A stretch of 64,000 nt of DNA from Devosia sp. MC521 (GTDB lineage: Bacteria; Pseudomonadota; Alphaproteobacteria; Rhizobiales; Devosiaceae). Both the position numbers and the translations under genes were made by a program. This document shows, piece by piece, positions 37,752 to 46,967 of the stretch. The stretch spans positions 591,001 to 655,000 of the forward strand of contig NZ_CP059902.1 in NCBI RefSeq assembly GCF_014127105.1. Reading direction: 5' to 3'. Position 1 is the stretch's first letter, and every line of letters starts with the position of its first letter. The notes under the pieces were generated by a model. It saw only the letters and a list, made by a program, of their open reading frames with translations. It was not told the origin of the DNA and did not search any database.

Positions 37752-38299
37752 TCAAAAAAGCGTTTGTGCTCCTAAGGCGTGCGCGAAGCTTAGAGTGGCA
37801 GAATGCTACTGTGATTTGACCGGAATGTGCCTGTATCGTCGGAGATGGTCGGGCCATTCCGTGGCTTTCAGAAGCAGTTTTAAGCTTAGAAGCGGACTGC
37901 AGGCGTTGGTCAAGTGGCCCGGCGCGTAGTCGCTAGATGCACACCGACCAAAGTTTCTCACGCACAACATGGGTGTGTGAGGTGGTTAAATAGGCCCAAG
38001 TGCTGCTACCAGTCAGTGGTGATGATGCGGTGTTATGAGGCCGAACATGCAAGCGCAGGACAAATCGTCTGCGCCGTAGCCGCAGAACAACTGCATCGTT
38101 GGTTCAAGGATGTAGTTGACGAATTCCGGTGAGAAGCGACGGAATAATCGCAGGCGTCTTCGGTGTCGAACTTTGAAACCGAGGTCAGGCCGCGCACGTT
38201 AATGCGGGCAGTCTGGGAGCTCATTTCTCGCTGCATAGTTTCAACTATGCAGCCTAAAAGAGCACGTTATGACCGCGAATTTGTTGAAACAAGAATTGG
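37752..38299. other. No supported gene
   Basis: About 550 bases between the GMC gene and a broken GGDEF gene. Short frames only; no domain, hairpin with T run or RNA gene recognised. Marks the change from the catabolic island to mobile debris. Confidence 0.4.
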
Positions 38300-38824
38300 T
38301 GTAACTCGAGACGTCCCGGCCTGCCCAACCGGCGTGGCTTTACCGAGATGGGCCACAGGCTCATTGCCTGCTGCACCGCCGAGGGTAAGCCGATCGGCGT
38401 GGCGGTTATCGATCTGGACAGCTTCAAATCCGTCAACGACCGCTTTTGTCATGCCATGGGCGACGCGGTCCTCAAACGATTTGCCCGCGTTGCACAGGCT
38501 AGCCTGCGCACCAATGACGTTATTGGACGCATTGGTGGAGAAGAGTTTGCCATACTGCTGCACGGGAGCGACCCGGTAGCATCGTTCGCCATCATCGAGC
38601 GGATCAGGCGCGCATTCCAGGCAGAAGCGGAGTTCATCGAGGGCGTGCCCGTGCGGGCGACGCTCTGCGCCGGAGTGGCTGGCGCCAGTACCATGGTTTC
38701 CATGGAGTCTCTGCTGAAAGATGCCGACATCGCGCTTTACCGCGCCAAGAACGGCGGACGAAATCGAGTGCAGACCTTCACGCCGCTTGCGGCAAGCGAT
38801 GGCACTATCACGCAAATAGCCTGA
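38300..38824 (+). pseudogene. Truncated GGDEF (diguanylate cyclase) domain
   Basis: From GLPNRRGFTEMGHRLIACC the frame runs to 38824 and gives most of a GGDEF domain: VAVIDLDSFKSVNDRFCHAM with the Mg-binding Asp, IGRIGGEEFAILLHG with the GGEEF active site, and the end DADIALYRAKNGGRNRVQTF. Everything before LPNRRGF (any sensor domain and the start of the GGDEF domain) is missing, and an in-frame stop lies just upstream. The domain core is intact, but without a visible start or sensor it is probably a remnant. The first in-frame Met is at 38348. Confidence 0.8.
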
Positions 38825-38896
38825 AAACACTTCCTCCCGACTTAGAGGGAGCAGCCAACATGGCGCTGGAATGCAATGCTCGATGTTGAGCAGCGC

Positions 38897-39100
38897 TCAG
38901 CTTTCGTAGGCGATCCGCTGATGCCCGCAGTCGGAACAGGCTTCGACGTGGCTATCCGGGACTGCGGTGCGGCAGGTCTCGATCGCCGACATCGAGCGGC
39001 TAAGGCTCGGATGCCCGGCATGGGCCGCGCGATAGGCTGGACCGGCAGCCCGGAAGATATCGGCGACCTGGATGGTGTGGCGCACCGGGTCAGGCGGGTG
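38897..39100 (-). pseudogene. N-terminal fragment of an IS91-family transposase
   Basis: Reads VADIFRAAGPAYRAAHAGHP and MSAIETCRTAVPDSHVEACS-DCGHQRIAYES, then stops. This is the Zn-binding N-terminus of IS91 transposases (usual continuation RNRHCPKCQ is absent). Only about 60 residues survive. It follows a broken integrase on the same strand, an order common for IS91 elements of alphaproteobacteria. Confidence 0.7.
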
Positions 39101-39123
39101 GGGGCTTGTCCTCCACAGCGCCA

Positions 39124-39732
39124 TCAACCGGTCGAGGGGCTGGCGACCGCTTGGATCGCGCGGGTCGAGACCTTGGTGTAGAGCGCGGTGGTCTCGAGCC
39201 TGGAGGGCCCGAGCAGCACATGGATGAGCCGGATATTGACATCCTGCTCCAAGAGGTGCGTGGCAAAGCTGTGCCGCAAGGTGTGCGGGCTGACCTTCTT
39301 GCGGATGCCGGCGACCTCGGCCGCCTCCTGCACCGCGCGATGCAATTGCCGTGACGAGATCGGTTCGGTGCGCCACCTCGGAGGCGCCCAGCCCGGCGCC
39401 AAAGGCGACCCCGAGCGCGAACTTGTATTTTACGCCCGGTGCCGCCTCGAGCAGCCGGGCCGCCTCCTCGATGCCTCGAACAGGAAGCGCTAGGCCGAGA
39501 CTGCACCATTGATCGTCGAGGCGCTGACGCCGTTCTCATTCTGAAAAAGCTGGTAGCGACGGAGATCGTCTGCCGTGGCCACATCAGAGCTCTGGCCCAA
39601 GAAGGCGGCAAAGGGCCGGACGTGACGGACATAATCATGGTCGCCGAAAACCGATGACCATTTCGGAGCGCAGGATGGTGGTGACGATTGCGAGGTCGGC
39701 CCGCAGCGGGGGCTTAACATGTGGAATAGCAA
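39124..39732 (-). pseudogene. Frameshifted tyrosine recombinase (integrase)
   Basis: The N-terminal core-binding part is readable from 39732 to 39490 (HVRPFAAFLGQSSDVATADD, then LRRYQLFQNENGVSASTING). The catalytic C-terminal part continues in other frames to 39124 and includes SPHTLRHSFATHLLEQDVNI (HxLRH) and LGPSRLETTALYTKVSTRAI (Tyr nucleophile; the usual GHSS is changed to LGPSR). At least one frame change separates the halves. Not expected to be active. Confidence 0.75.
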
Positions 39733-39771
39733 CTGGTCTCCCGGTTCCGCGAATGGCGAACAGGCAAGGCA

Positions 39772-41007
39772 TCAAATCTCGAGATCTGAATCTGCGTCAT
39801 CATCTGGAAGATGAGGTCGAACCTGGTCCTCCTGAGGATCTGGCGCGTCGGGATCTTGATGATCGGAGGCGATCGAAGGGGAGTACTCGTTTGCTACCGG
39901 TCTTTTCGAGCTGCCGCTGCGCTGGGCATCGAGGGCGTCCAGTGTCGCATTCAGTTTTGCCCGGTGCGTCGCCCAAAGTTCTTCGGCGGTTGCGTTTCCA
40001 CTCCTGGACGGTGACTTCGTTTCCCTATCCGCCGCGATTCTTCGGGTCGACATGGTTTTGGTCGAAGCGGTCTTGGCAGGCGTCTCATCGCCCTTGATCG
40101 CGTCCGCATAGACATCTGCTTGGCCGACCGCGCGCGCCACGACCTTGACCTTCCAGCCATGTCGGGCCCGGGCATAGTGGATGCGAGCCGTTTCAAGGCC
40201 AAGATGACCGGCCATGGCCGCAATCTCTTCCTTGGTCAGCCCGGCCGCCTCCCAACTGGCAATGGCGACATGGCGAAACGAGTAAAGGCTGAGCCTGCGG
40301 GTGCTTGCCTTGGCACAAGCGCGCGCCAGCGTTTCAGCCATGGCGTTGCGCCAGCGCTCGAAGCCCATTTCAGCGACCTGTCGAGCCACGAGGGCAAGCA
40401 AGGTGACCACGGCTTCCACGAAAACGGGGCCGAATTCGGACATGTCCAGGGCCCTGGTGTCGGGGTGTCTGACGGTCGCCTTCGCGTTCGGGAAGATAAG
40501 CAGATTGCCTCGGACCTCGGCGTCCAGCAACTCTTTCGGGCGGGGGCCCATCCGCGGCGCCACAACACAATAAAGGGCTGCTGCCGCCGCCATCATACTT
40601 CCAGTCTTGAGTGCGGTGCGCTTGAGCTCGGCGAAAACCCGAGCCACTTCCTTCTGGGTCGCATCCTTCACCTTTTTGGAGGCAGTGCGCTCCGGCTCCG
40701 GGCGTCCCTTGAGGCGATCAAGTTCGGTTCTGCAGAGGTCCTGCGCTTCTTCGATCTCCCGTTCGAAAAGACCGGCCGCGGTCCCGGTAAGCTTCAGGGC
40801 CAGCCCCATTTCTGCGCGATAGAGACGCACCGTCCGTGGCCGCAGCAGGTCCATGCGCCCACTTACCTCCTCCTTGAGCGCGGCGAATGGCGGCAGCGTC
40901 GGATATATCCTCGTGGCTCTGCGGATGTGACGAAGCGCTTGCCGCTCGTAAGCGTGCAAGGTTTCCCGGCTGGGCGTTTCAGCAGTCTTGCCGAGCTGTT
41001 TTCTCAT
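39772..41007 (-). CDS. Tyrosine recombinase family protein with acidic tail
   Basis: 411 aa from the ATG at 41007; a longer frame to a TTG at 41064 overlaps a good promoter. Box I Arg is in APRMGPRPKELLDAEVRGN. Box II reads SLYSFRHVAIASWEAAGL (Arg and His kept, the usual first His replaced by Tyr), followed by MAGHLGLETARIHYARARHG with His and the nucleophile Tyr. The N-terminus looks like a helical core-binding domain. The last 100 residues are polar and end in a strongly acidic stretch (DDDADSDLEI). Probably a mobile-element integrase. GGTAAC repeats lie 210-320 bases upstream. No cognate element boundaries are recognised. Confidence 0.75.
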   Translation of the reverse strand: MRKQLGKTAETPSRETLHAYERQALRHIRRATRIYPTLPPFAALKEEVSGRMDLLRPRTVRLYRAEMGLALKLTGTAAGLFEREIEEAQDLCRTELDRLKGRPEPERTASKKVKDATQKEVARVFAELKRTALKTGSMMAAAAALYCVVAPRMGPRPKELLDAEVRGNLLIFPNAKATVRHPDTRALDMSEFGPVFVEAVVTLLALVARQVAEMGFERWRNAMAETLARACAKASTRRLSLYSFRHVAIASWEAAGLTKEEIAAMAGHLGLETARIHYARARHGWKVKVVARAVGQADVYADAIKGDETPAKTASTKTMSTRRIAADRETKSPSRSGNATAEELWATHRAKLNATLDALDAQRSGSSKRPVANEYSPSIASDHQDPDAPDPQEDQVRPHLPDDDADSDLEI

Positions 41008-41034
41008 GGCCCACATTTGCGTTAGTCCACGGAA

Positions 41035-41064
41035 AAAATACATACATATCAATGCACTAGTCAA
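41035..41064 (-). promoter_or_regulatory. Sigma-70-like promoter of the tyrosine recombinase
   Basis: TTGACT (41064-41059), 18-base spacer, TATTTT (41040-41035). It overlaps the N-terminal extension of the longer reading and so supports a start near 41007. Confidence 0.4.
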
Positions 41065-41219
41065 TAAGAAAAACTAACGCGGCACGGTGTTAATCGGATC
41101 TGCAAATCCGGTTAAAAATCCTCTCAAATAGGAACATCGCAGAATATAATTCCCTGAAATGAGGGGAAATCACGATAGTATGTCTTAATGGGGTGTGTTG
41201 AGGCGGAAAACCGTCGGCA

Positions 41220-41323
41220 GGTAACGCTTTTCTCGAACCAGGTAACGGCATTATTCGATCTGGTGGCAGAATTCTTGATATTGGTAACACCTGGTCACGA
41301 GTTACGGGCAGGTTGCCGGTAAC
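41220..41323. repeat. Four GGTAAC direct repeats and an inverted repeat
   Basis: GGTAAC at 41220, 41241, 41283 and 41318, spaced 21, 42 and 35 bases. The last lies within GGCAGGTT-GCCGGT-AACCTGCC, an 8-bp inverted repeat (41309-41330 region). Possible recombinase arm sites or a regulator array upstream of the integrase. Confidence 0.4.
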
Positions 41324-41330
41324 CTGCCTG

Positions 41331-41750
41331 TACCCGAACGGTCTGCAGTCGCTCGCAAAACCCCGGAATATAGGGGTTTCAGGACTTTGCGCATGGGCAA
41401 GCTCAACAAAAGGGGATCTCGCATGGAAGCGGCGTCGGTGCGGAAGTTCGCGAGCATGGCCCCGGCCCGCCCGCTGTGATGATGCTGGCCGATCACGGCC
41501 GCAAAGGCGCAGAACTGTCACACGGGTCAAGGCGGGGCATTGCTGATGCTCATGCTTGGGACGCGCCGTCACCACCAGCACGCAGCTCAGTTTGTGGGGC
41601 AGGGGCGACAAGCCGGGTCGGCAAATGTCGCACAAGAAGCGTTATCGGACGTTGCCTCGGCTAAAGGGCCGTTGAATAAAGTGCGGAATTGGAAGTTGGC
41701 CCACCTTGCAGCAACAGAAGATAAGAATTCTTCACCCACGTCTTGCTCAT
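41331..41750. other. No supported gene
   Basis: About 420 bases between the repeats and the IS5-family copy. Short frames only, no motif recognised. Confidence 0.4.
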
Positions 41751-43045
41751 CTGAAGACCCGCAAGAACTGGCTCGCTGAGCCTGCGGCTGCGATTGTGGT
41801 CGTCTGATTTCCGTGTTTGAGCAGATTTGGCGCGGCGTTTGGCGATCGGCGGTGCCCATTGACGGCGTTTCCCGGTCATCCGGGCAGACTCATGGCGCGG
41901 TTGCGCGCTTTTCGTGGAAGACGAGGCGGTCGAAGTTGTAGGCCAGATTGGCCAAGGTGAGTTTGGCCTCGGCCCTTGCAATGCCGATGGTGCGGATGAA
42001 CAGACCGAACCGGTTCTTCTGATGAGCGAAGACATGCTCGACCCTGGCACGTATCGCGGACTTGGCCGCATTGGCCCGTGCGGTCGCGATCGGCATCGGC
42101 TTGCCCTTGGGCTTGCGTCGATGAATGCGGCTGGTCAGCATACGATCAGCCAGCCAGGCCTCATTGCTCTGTGATCTGTAGGCGCTGTCGGCCCAGACCT
42201 CGCTGCCGGTGTTTTCCCGATCGATCACATGGCGCAGCATCCGGCCGTCAGGATGGGAGGCGGAGGTCACCGCTGCAGCCCGGATGAAGCCATAGCGCCG
42301 GTCGATGCTGATGTGACTTTTATAGCCGAACACCGGAGTGGCGATCATGGGCAGGGGCGAGCCGTCTGGCCGGTAGCGCACCTTGCCGCCGATCTTGAGC
42401 GTCCAGCGGGCGTCGGTATCCTTCTGTGCGGCTTTAGCCGGCTCGTTCGGCCAGATCTCGTCAGCCGACTGGCCTGCCTTGATGGCCTCCCGCTCGCCAT
42501 CGGTATTGCGCTGTTTGGGTGCGGCACCAGCGAAGCATCCACGATCTGCCCCGACATCGGGATGTAACCCTTCTTGTGCAGTTGCCAGTCGAACGCCTTC
42601 ATCACCCGCTTGAGCGTGCCGGTCTGGGTCATGCGGTTGCGGAAATGGCGGATCGTGTTCTCATCGGGCGTGCGATCGCCGAGCGAGAACCCCAGGAAGC
42701 GCATCCAACTCAGGCGGTCCCGGATCATGAACTCTGTGCGGGCATCGGACAGGTTGTGCTGTGCCTGCAGGATCAGGATCTTGAACATGGCCACCGGATC
42801 GAACGGCGGCCGACCGCCTTTGCTGCCGTCACTGTAGCCAAGCCCCTCCACCAGCCAGGACCGGAAATACTCGAAATCCACCGTCCGCTCCAAAACCTCG
42901 AGCGGATCGCCGTGTTGGCTCAAGGCTTCGAGGTGATCGTTCAGGCTGAAAAGCGAATGCGGGTCCATGATGACGCTCCATGATCGGGCGACATCAATGA
43001 ATCATGACTGCATCAAAGCCGCCAAGGGTTTTTGCGGACGTCCAG
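41751..43045 (-). mobile_element. IS5-family insertion sequence, copy 1 (1295 bp), transposase frameshifted
   Basis: Ends CTGGACGTCCGCAAAAAC (inverted, at 43045) and CTGAAGACCCGCAAGAAC (from 41751) form an imperfect terminal inverted repeat. Same element as 50147-51442 but inverted and one base shorter. I find no convincing target duplication. Confidence 0.85.
41890..42968 (-). pseudogene. IS5-family transposase, inactivated by a one-base deletion
   Basis: Two overlapping frames, 42968-42345 and 42381-41890, together give the 359-residue protein that is intact at 50224-51303. The break is at about 42522, where copy 2 has GTGCCGGCACC and this copy GTGCGGCACC. The first catalytic Asp (GQIVDASLV) lies before the break; the second (ADSAYRS) and the Glu (RARVEHVFAHQ) lie after it in the shifted frame. 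Otherwise nearly identical to copy 2, with one silent change seen (AGG for CGG in IARAE). It could still be mobilised in trans. Confidence 0.92.
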
Positions 43046-43312
43046 CTCCAGTCAGGACCGAGTATAATGAATGGAGGGCGATACTTGGCGTGAGCGTAAT
43101 CACTTTTCCTCAATGAAGGCGCTGTGTCAGGCGATGAGCGCAAAGTCGTTAAGCGGTTAGCGCCGTTGCTGACGCATGGCCTGGGCCTCTCATTATCTGC
43201 TCGGCCGTAGCTTTCGACTTTGCCGTTATCGTCACTCAGACGCGGACAGCAATATCTCTAAATCTCGAACCCATATTTGAGCCACCGGTGCTGATGCAGC
43301 ACTTCGGCGCTG
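43046..43312. other. No supported gene; flank of IS5 copy 1
   Basis: 267 bases between the IS end and the stop of the 261-aa gene. No hairpin with T run is evident. The IS may have removed the downstream end of the operon. Confidence 0.4.
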
Positions 43313-44098
43313 TTAAGTCAGTCCAGTGACTTCACTGATGATTTTACTGAACGATCGGTTGGCAGGCTTTGGGAGTGCCAACCTGTTCGGAAACGCCGTC
43401 GACATGAAGTGAGCCATGTCGAATACAAGCTGGTCTCGGCGGCGCAGCAGCCGGACATGCCGTGATGACATGAAGTCTCGGTACCCTTCGGCGGTCATTA
43501 TGCAGCCCAGCTGGAAGTGATCGGGAATAGGGACATGCTCAGGAAGCTTCCTGAGCCCGACCACGCGCACCGATAGCGTAGGGTAGGTGCGGCTTTGTAG
43601 AATAGCGAGGCAAGCGGGCTGCCAAGGCGCTTGCTTTATTGGGCAAATGAGCTCGTAGCCAATTCCAGATAACGCTACAACGATGGCACGGAGAGCCGCG
43701 TGCTTTACGGCCAGCTCGATACTTTCCATGTGAGTATGGTCGGTGGCTGCCAACTTCAAACGGTGATGGGTTTCCCCGATAGGAACGAGTGAAAATCTCG
43801 AGATGCTCGGGTTCGACGTTAACCGTGTCAACTCAGCGTTAGCGACATGCGCACGGAGGTTGGCTTGCCGGGTAATATTGGCAATCACGCCACTATGCGC
43901 ACTCCTGGCCGCCATATCGGGAAAACGTCGGGCGGCGAGTGCGAGGAGCTTGTGCTCGTTAAAGACGATCTTTTCGGCATCAAAGCGATCAAGCCAAAGA
44001 TCGAAGCAGGCGCGTGCGGTCACATCGTCACGATGCAGTGCCGCTTTATAATACGTTTGATCAGCCAGAAGCACGTTAGGATGGAGGTATGCCCTCAT
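43313..44098 (-). CDS. Unknown protein, last gene of HprK-like/PqqD-like cassette
   Basis: 261 aa, soluble, rich in His and Arg (LAATDHTHMESIELAVKHAA; HVRLLRRRDQLVFDMAHFMS). I do not recognise a family. The middle (ELAVKHAALRAIVVALSGIG) and the helical N-terminus are loosely reminiscent of nucleotidyltransferase-like accessory proteins, but no catalytic G-S/D-x-D motif is present. Its ATG overlaps the stop of the glycosyltransferase upstream in ATGA, so it is translationally coupled and belongs to the cassette. Followed by the IS5-family copy. Confidence 0.7.
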   Translation of the reverse strand: MRAYLHPNVLLADQTYYKAALHRDDVTARACFDLWLDRFDAEKIVFNEHKLLALAARRFPDMAARSAHSGVIANITRQANLRAHVANAELTRLTSNPSISRFSLVPIGETHHRLKLAATDHTHMESIELAVKHAALRAIVVALSGIGYELICPIKQAPWQPACLAILQSRTYPTLSVRVVGLRKLPEHVPIPDHFQLGCIMTAEGYRDFMSSRHVRLLRRRDQLVFDMAHFMSTAFPNRLALPKPANRSFSKIISEVTGLT

Positions 44099-44766
44099 TG
44101 CTTCAACAGCTTCTTGCGCATGAGCGCTCGAATTGCGGTCCGTAGATAGTCGCTGTCGCGACCGATGCCACCACAGAAAGACAGGCTATTTTCGTGAATG
44201 CGCCGCATAGCGATGCTTTCCGCAGGGAGATGGAAGCGAATTCCGTGTTCTCGCGCACGGCTAAACCAATCCACCATTTCTCCATAGCCGTTTGGCATTT
44301 GTTCGACAGCGCCGACGAGGCGGAACTTTTCCGTCCAAATGGTAAGCGTTGATCGGTGCCAACCGGAGCTCTCCTGGTCGCTGTCCTTGAGATGAGTTGC
44401 GCCAAAGGAAGTCATTTTTCCAACGACGGCGTCGGTGTTTAGCGACTGGTCCACCAAGCGCGCCAATTGGCGTTCCATTTTATCCAAGGCCCAGACATCA
44501 TCAGCATCAAGAAAGGCCACGACGGGCGTTTCGACGTGCTCTACCCCCATGGTTGTGGCTGGTCCGGCTCCGCGATTTTCAGTCCGGATGAGCTGTATCT
44601 TTGGGCCAAGGTTTCGCGCAATTTCTGAGGTATTATCGGTCGAACCATCATCGACGATTATGACGTGTAATGGCGGCATTGTCTGGCCAAGCACAGACTG
44701 GACAGCTTCTGGTAGAAACGCGCCGGCATTAAATGCCGGGATCACCACAGAGTAATTAGTGTCCAT
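44095..44766 (-). CDS. Family 2 glycosyltransferase (second of two)
   Basis: 223 aa, a short GT-A enzyme without membrane segments. N-terminal nucleotide-binding start NYSVVIPAFNAGAFLPEAVQ, then LHVIIVDDGSTDNTSEIARN with the UDP-binding Asp pair, and the metal-binding DAD-type motif in VVAFLDADDVWALDKMERQL. It overlaps the preceding glycosyltransferase by eleven bases. Catalytic motifs look intact. The acceptor is unknown; adjacency to a PqqD-like protein raises the possibility of a peptide or protein acceptor besides EPS. Confidence 0.88.
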   Translation of the reverse strand: MDTNYSVVIPAFNAGAFLPEAVQSVLGQTMPPLHVIIVDDGSTDNTSEIARNLGPKIQLIRTENRGAGPATTMGVEHVETPVVAFLDADDVWALDKMERQLARLVDQSLNTDAVVGKMTSFGATHLKDSDQESSGWHRSTLTIWTEKFRLVGAVEQMPNGYGEMVDWFSRAREHGIRFHLPAESIAMRRIHENSLSFCGGIGRDSDYLRTAIRALMRKKLLKQ

Positions 44767-45526
44767 CGTTGACAGCCATAACCAATTGCATCGTTTCTGG
44801 GTCCACGGTGGGCAAAATGCTCGTCACATCACATATGTTAGGATTGGTCGCCTTACGCTTTGCATGGAGCAACATAGCTCGCATTGCTCCTCGGCGTACC
44901 TTAACCATGTCGCTGGTTACATTGGTCTTGTGGCGCCTATAGTAGAAAACGATGTCGTTATGGATAGCCCGATGCGGAGTGGCTTCGGCCATTCTCAGAA
45001 GGAAATCGAAATCTTCGCCATAATCTAACGTCTTGTCGAAAAGACCTATTTGGGCGAGGAAATCGGCTCGGATCACGCTGGATGAGAGTGTGATCGCATA
45101 GAGGACTGGTGAGGCGGCACTGATCGAGCCACCTGGCTCCAACATAGAGCTGGCGACAACTTGGGTTCGACCTCGCGTGAAACGGGTCTCTGGCAAGATG
45201 TCGAATTGGCTCAATGAACTATCCAGGGCTCCATCGAGATAAACGTCGTCGGCATCGAAAAAAGCAACGAATTCTGTGGCCGCGTTCAAGTGCGCCATAA
45301 GGGTGTTGCGGGCAGCGCTAACACCTTTGTTCCCGCCATGCTCGAGGATCCTGAGGTTTGGTAACTCGGTTTGCAAAACCGTCAGTTTCTCAAGCGTCGT
45401 GTCGGTTGAGCCATCGTCGCACACTACGATCTCAACAGGCATCCTTTTCGTTTGTCGCGACGCCGACAACACTGCTGCGCGGATGAATGTTTCTGCGTTA
45501 TACGCGGGGATTAGAATGCTCAACAT
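44756..45526 (-). CDS. Family 2 glycosyltransferase (first of two)
   Basis: 256 aa from the ATG at 45526, which overlaps the stop of the HPr-kinase-like gene in TAATG. GT-A start MLSILIPAYNAETFIRAAVL, IVVCDDGSTDTTLEKLTVLQ and the metal motif FVAFFDADDVYLDGALDSSL are intact. The C-terminal part has LDYGEDFDFLLRMAEATPHR, the ED-type catalytic region of GT2 enzymes. Soluble and cytosolic. The close coupling to a kinase-like gene is unusual for ordinary EPS glycosyltransferases. Confidence 0.9.
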   Translation of the reverse strand: MLSILIPAYNAETFIRAAVLSASRQTKRMPVEIVVCDDGSTDTTLEKLTVLQTELPNLRILEHGGNKGVSAARNTLMAHLNAATEFVAFFDADDVYLDGALDSSLSQFDILPETRFTRGRTQVVASSMLEPGGSISAASPVLYAITLSSSVIRADFLAQIGLFDKTLDYGEDFDFLLRMAEATPHRAIHNDIVFYYRRHKTNVTSDMVKVRRGAMRAMLLHAKRKATNPNICDVTSILPTVDPETMQLVMAVNDGH

Positions 45527-46557
45527 TAAAGGCTCTCCAGCGTACGCTTGAGCGTTTCGGCTATTTCTACAGGATCTGCGGAGAGGTGGATTGCATAGCA
45601 CGGGAGTGCGCGCACGAGTGGCCCGCAGGCCGCAAATAAGAGTTTGTAGCCGCTATCCAGCTGCTTCAGCGTCGAAAATGTCAGGATTTTGAAGGGTTCT
45701 GCCGCTGGTATGGGCGTAACCACTGTTCTGTCCGCTCCAATCTTAGGCATGAAAATAGCATTGATAGGTACCTGGCGCGTTATCGCGGTGGCACCAACCT
45801 CTTCTGGTCTGAATACGTATTTGTTTTGCCAGTTTGGAGCGCCGACAGGTTTAATGCCCAGGCGGTCAAGCCCACCGAGGCCCTGCTTTACCGTTCGATA
45901 GGTCGCCGCTGCACTGTTCGGGGCGACAAACGTATAGTCGTCCCCTGCGGAGTTTAGTCCGTTGAGCAGGCAAGCGAGGGTGGTTCCAGATTTTCCTGCG
46001 CCACCATTTCCGACCAGAAGCGCACCCTTGTCGCCATAAGCAACGGAAGCAGCATGGACCATGGTTAGGCCTTGAGCTTCACCGATCCAATTACAGAAGC
46101 TGGAAAGCGGTGCAGTGGGCTCCCACGCCGTTTGTGCGCTGCAGCTGGGAAGAAACCGGACACCGAAACGATTGCGGATGTCAAAAATATCACATCGGCC
46201 GTTCTCGAAATCAAATTTCGCGCGCCAACCTCTCAATTGCAGGTGGTCGATGAGCGCAGGCGGAGCTAGCCCGGCCAGGTCACGGGAGATATCTAGGAAA
46301 CCCGAGCCGATATGCCAGTCGCTATATTCCGCAAAAACTTGGGCAAACGGGTGTTCTTCCGTTTCGGCTTCATCAAGGCAATAGCGGGCTGCATCAGCCA
46401 GTAGTGGCCTAGATTCGCTGAAGCGGGAGGTTTTGTGCGCAACACATAGATTATGCCCCCCCTTACTCGAGCGTTGCATCTGGTTAAAACCGAAGTCGAG
46501 TGCACGCTCGATGAAGAGCTCCAAGCGCGCATAGTCGTGAGACGATGTACTCGTCAT
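45526..46557 (-). CDS. HPr-kinase-like P-loop protein (HprK-related)
   Basis: 343 aa. Walker A GNGGAGKSGTT at about residues 183-190, preceded by MVHAASVAYGDKGALL, the HprK-type strand, and followed by LNSAGDDYTFVAP, where DDY takes the Walker B-like place. An N-terminal domain of about 160 residues has no clear match. The layout recalls the HprK-related kinases found with PqqD-like and nucleotidyltransferase proteins in the cassette I know as the HPr-rel-A system, and the lasso-peptide kinases of the paeninodin type; both from memory. It probably phosphorylates a serine on a peptide or small molecule. Two bases separate it from the PqqD-like gene. Confidence 0.8.
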   Translation of the reverse strand: MTSTSSHDYARLELFIERALDFGFNQMQRSSKGGHNLCVAHKTSRFSESRPLLADAARYCLDEAETEEHPFAQVFAEYSDWHIGSGFLDISRDLAGLAPPALIDHLQLRGWRAKFDFENGRCDIFDIRNRFGVRFLPSCSAQTAWEPTAPLSSFCNWIGEAQGLTMVHAASVAYGDKGALLVGNGGAGKSGTTLACLLNGLNSAGDDYTFVAPNSAAATYRTVKQGLGGLDRLGIKPVGAPNWQNKYVFRPEEVGATAITRQVPINAIFMPKIGADRTVVTPIPAAEPFKILTFSTLKQLDSGYKLLFAACGPLVRALPCYAIHLSADPVEIAETLKRTLESL

Positions 46558-46559
46558 CC

Positions 46560-46967
46560 TTATTTTGACTTTTTGCCGGTTTGGGCGTCGAGACCGTGAA
46601 TAGGGTCCGCGGCGATGAACACGGCCAAGTCGCTGTGTGCTTCGAGATGAAATTGTTTGCCGCCATCTAAAATACGCTGGCAGACGTCATCGCTTATCTC
46701 GAACACTGTTGCTGGAACTGGGCGCAATATGCCGAAACCTACAAGCTGATCGATCGTGTCGTGCATTTCCTGGCCGACGCCGGGTTCGCGGAGGTCCAAA
46801 GCTTGGCTCAAAGACTTGCTACATGCGCCCGCCTCTAGAATGTCGAGCAGCGGCGCAGTTCGTCCACCGATGTCGTAGTAGTCGCCGCTTTCAAGGTTCA
46901 GGACGACCACACCCTCTTGGAACTTCTCAGCAACCACCCCGGGGGATGCAAGCTCGTAACTCGTCAT
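46560..46967 (-). CDS. PqqD-like protein
   Basis: 135 aa. The first 85 residues fit the PqqD fold, a winged helix-turn-helix that binds leader peptides of ribosomal natural products: EKFQEGVVVLNLESGDYYDI, then GGRTAPLLDILEAGACSKSL and EMHDTIDQLVGFGILRPV. A C-terminal extension (QFHLEAHSDLAVFIAADPIH) is not part of the usual domain. Located directly upstream of the HPr-kinase-like gene. It suggests that the cassette modifies a peptide, although no precursor gene is obvious. Confidence 0.8.
   Translation of the reverse strand: MTSYELASPGVVAEKFQEGVVVLNLESGDYYDIGGRTAPLLDILEAGACSKSLSQALDLREPGVGQEMHDTIDQLVGFGILRPVPATVFEISDDVCQRILDGGKQFHLEAHSDLAVFIAADPIHGLDAQTGKKSK

Noticed and set aside
37752..38299. 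tRNA or small RNA gene at the island edge as an integration site
   Set aside because: No cloverleaf or conserved tRNA boxes could be read on either strand.
39811..41025. Long plus-strand open frames opposite the tyrosine recombinase
   Set aside because: Antisense shadows in high-GC DNA; the minus-strand protein has the integrase motifs.
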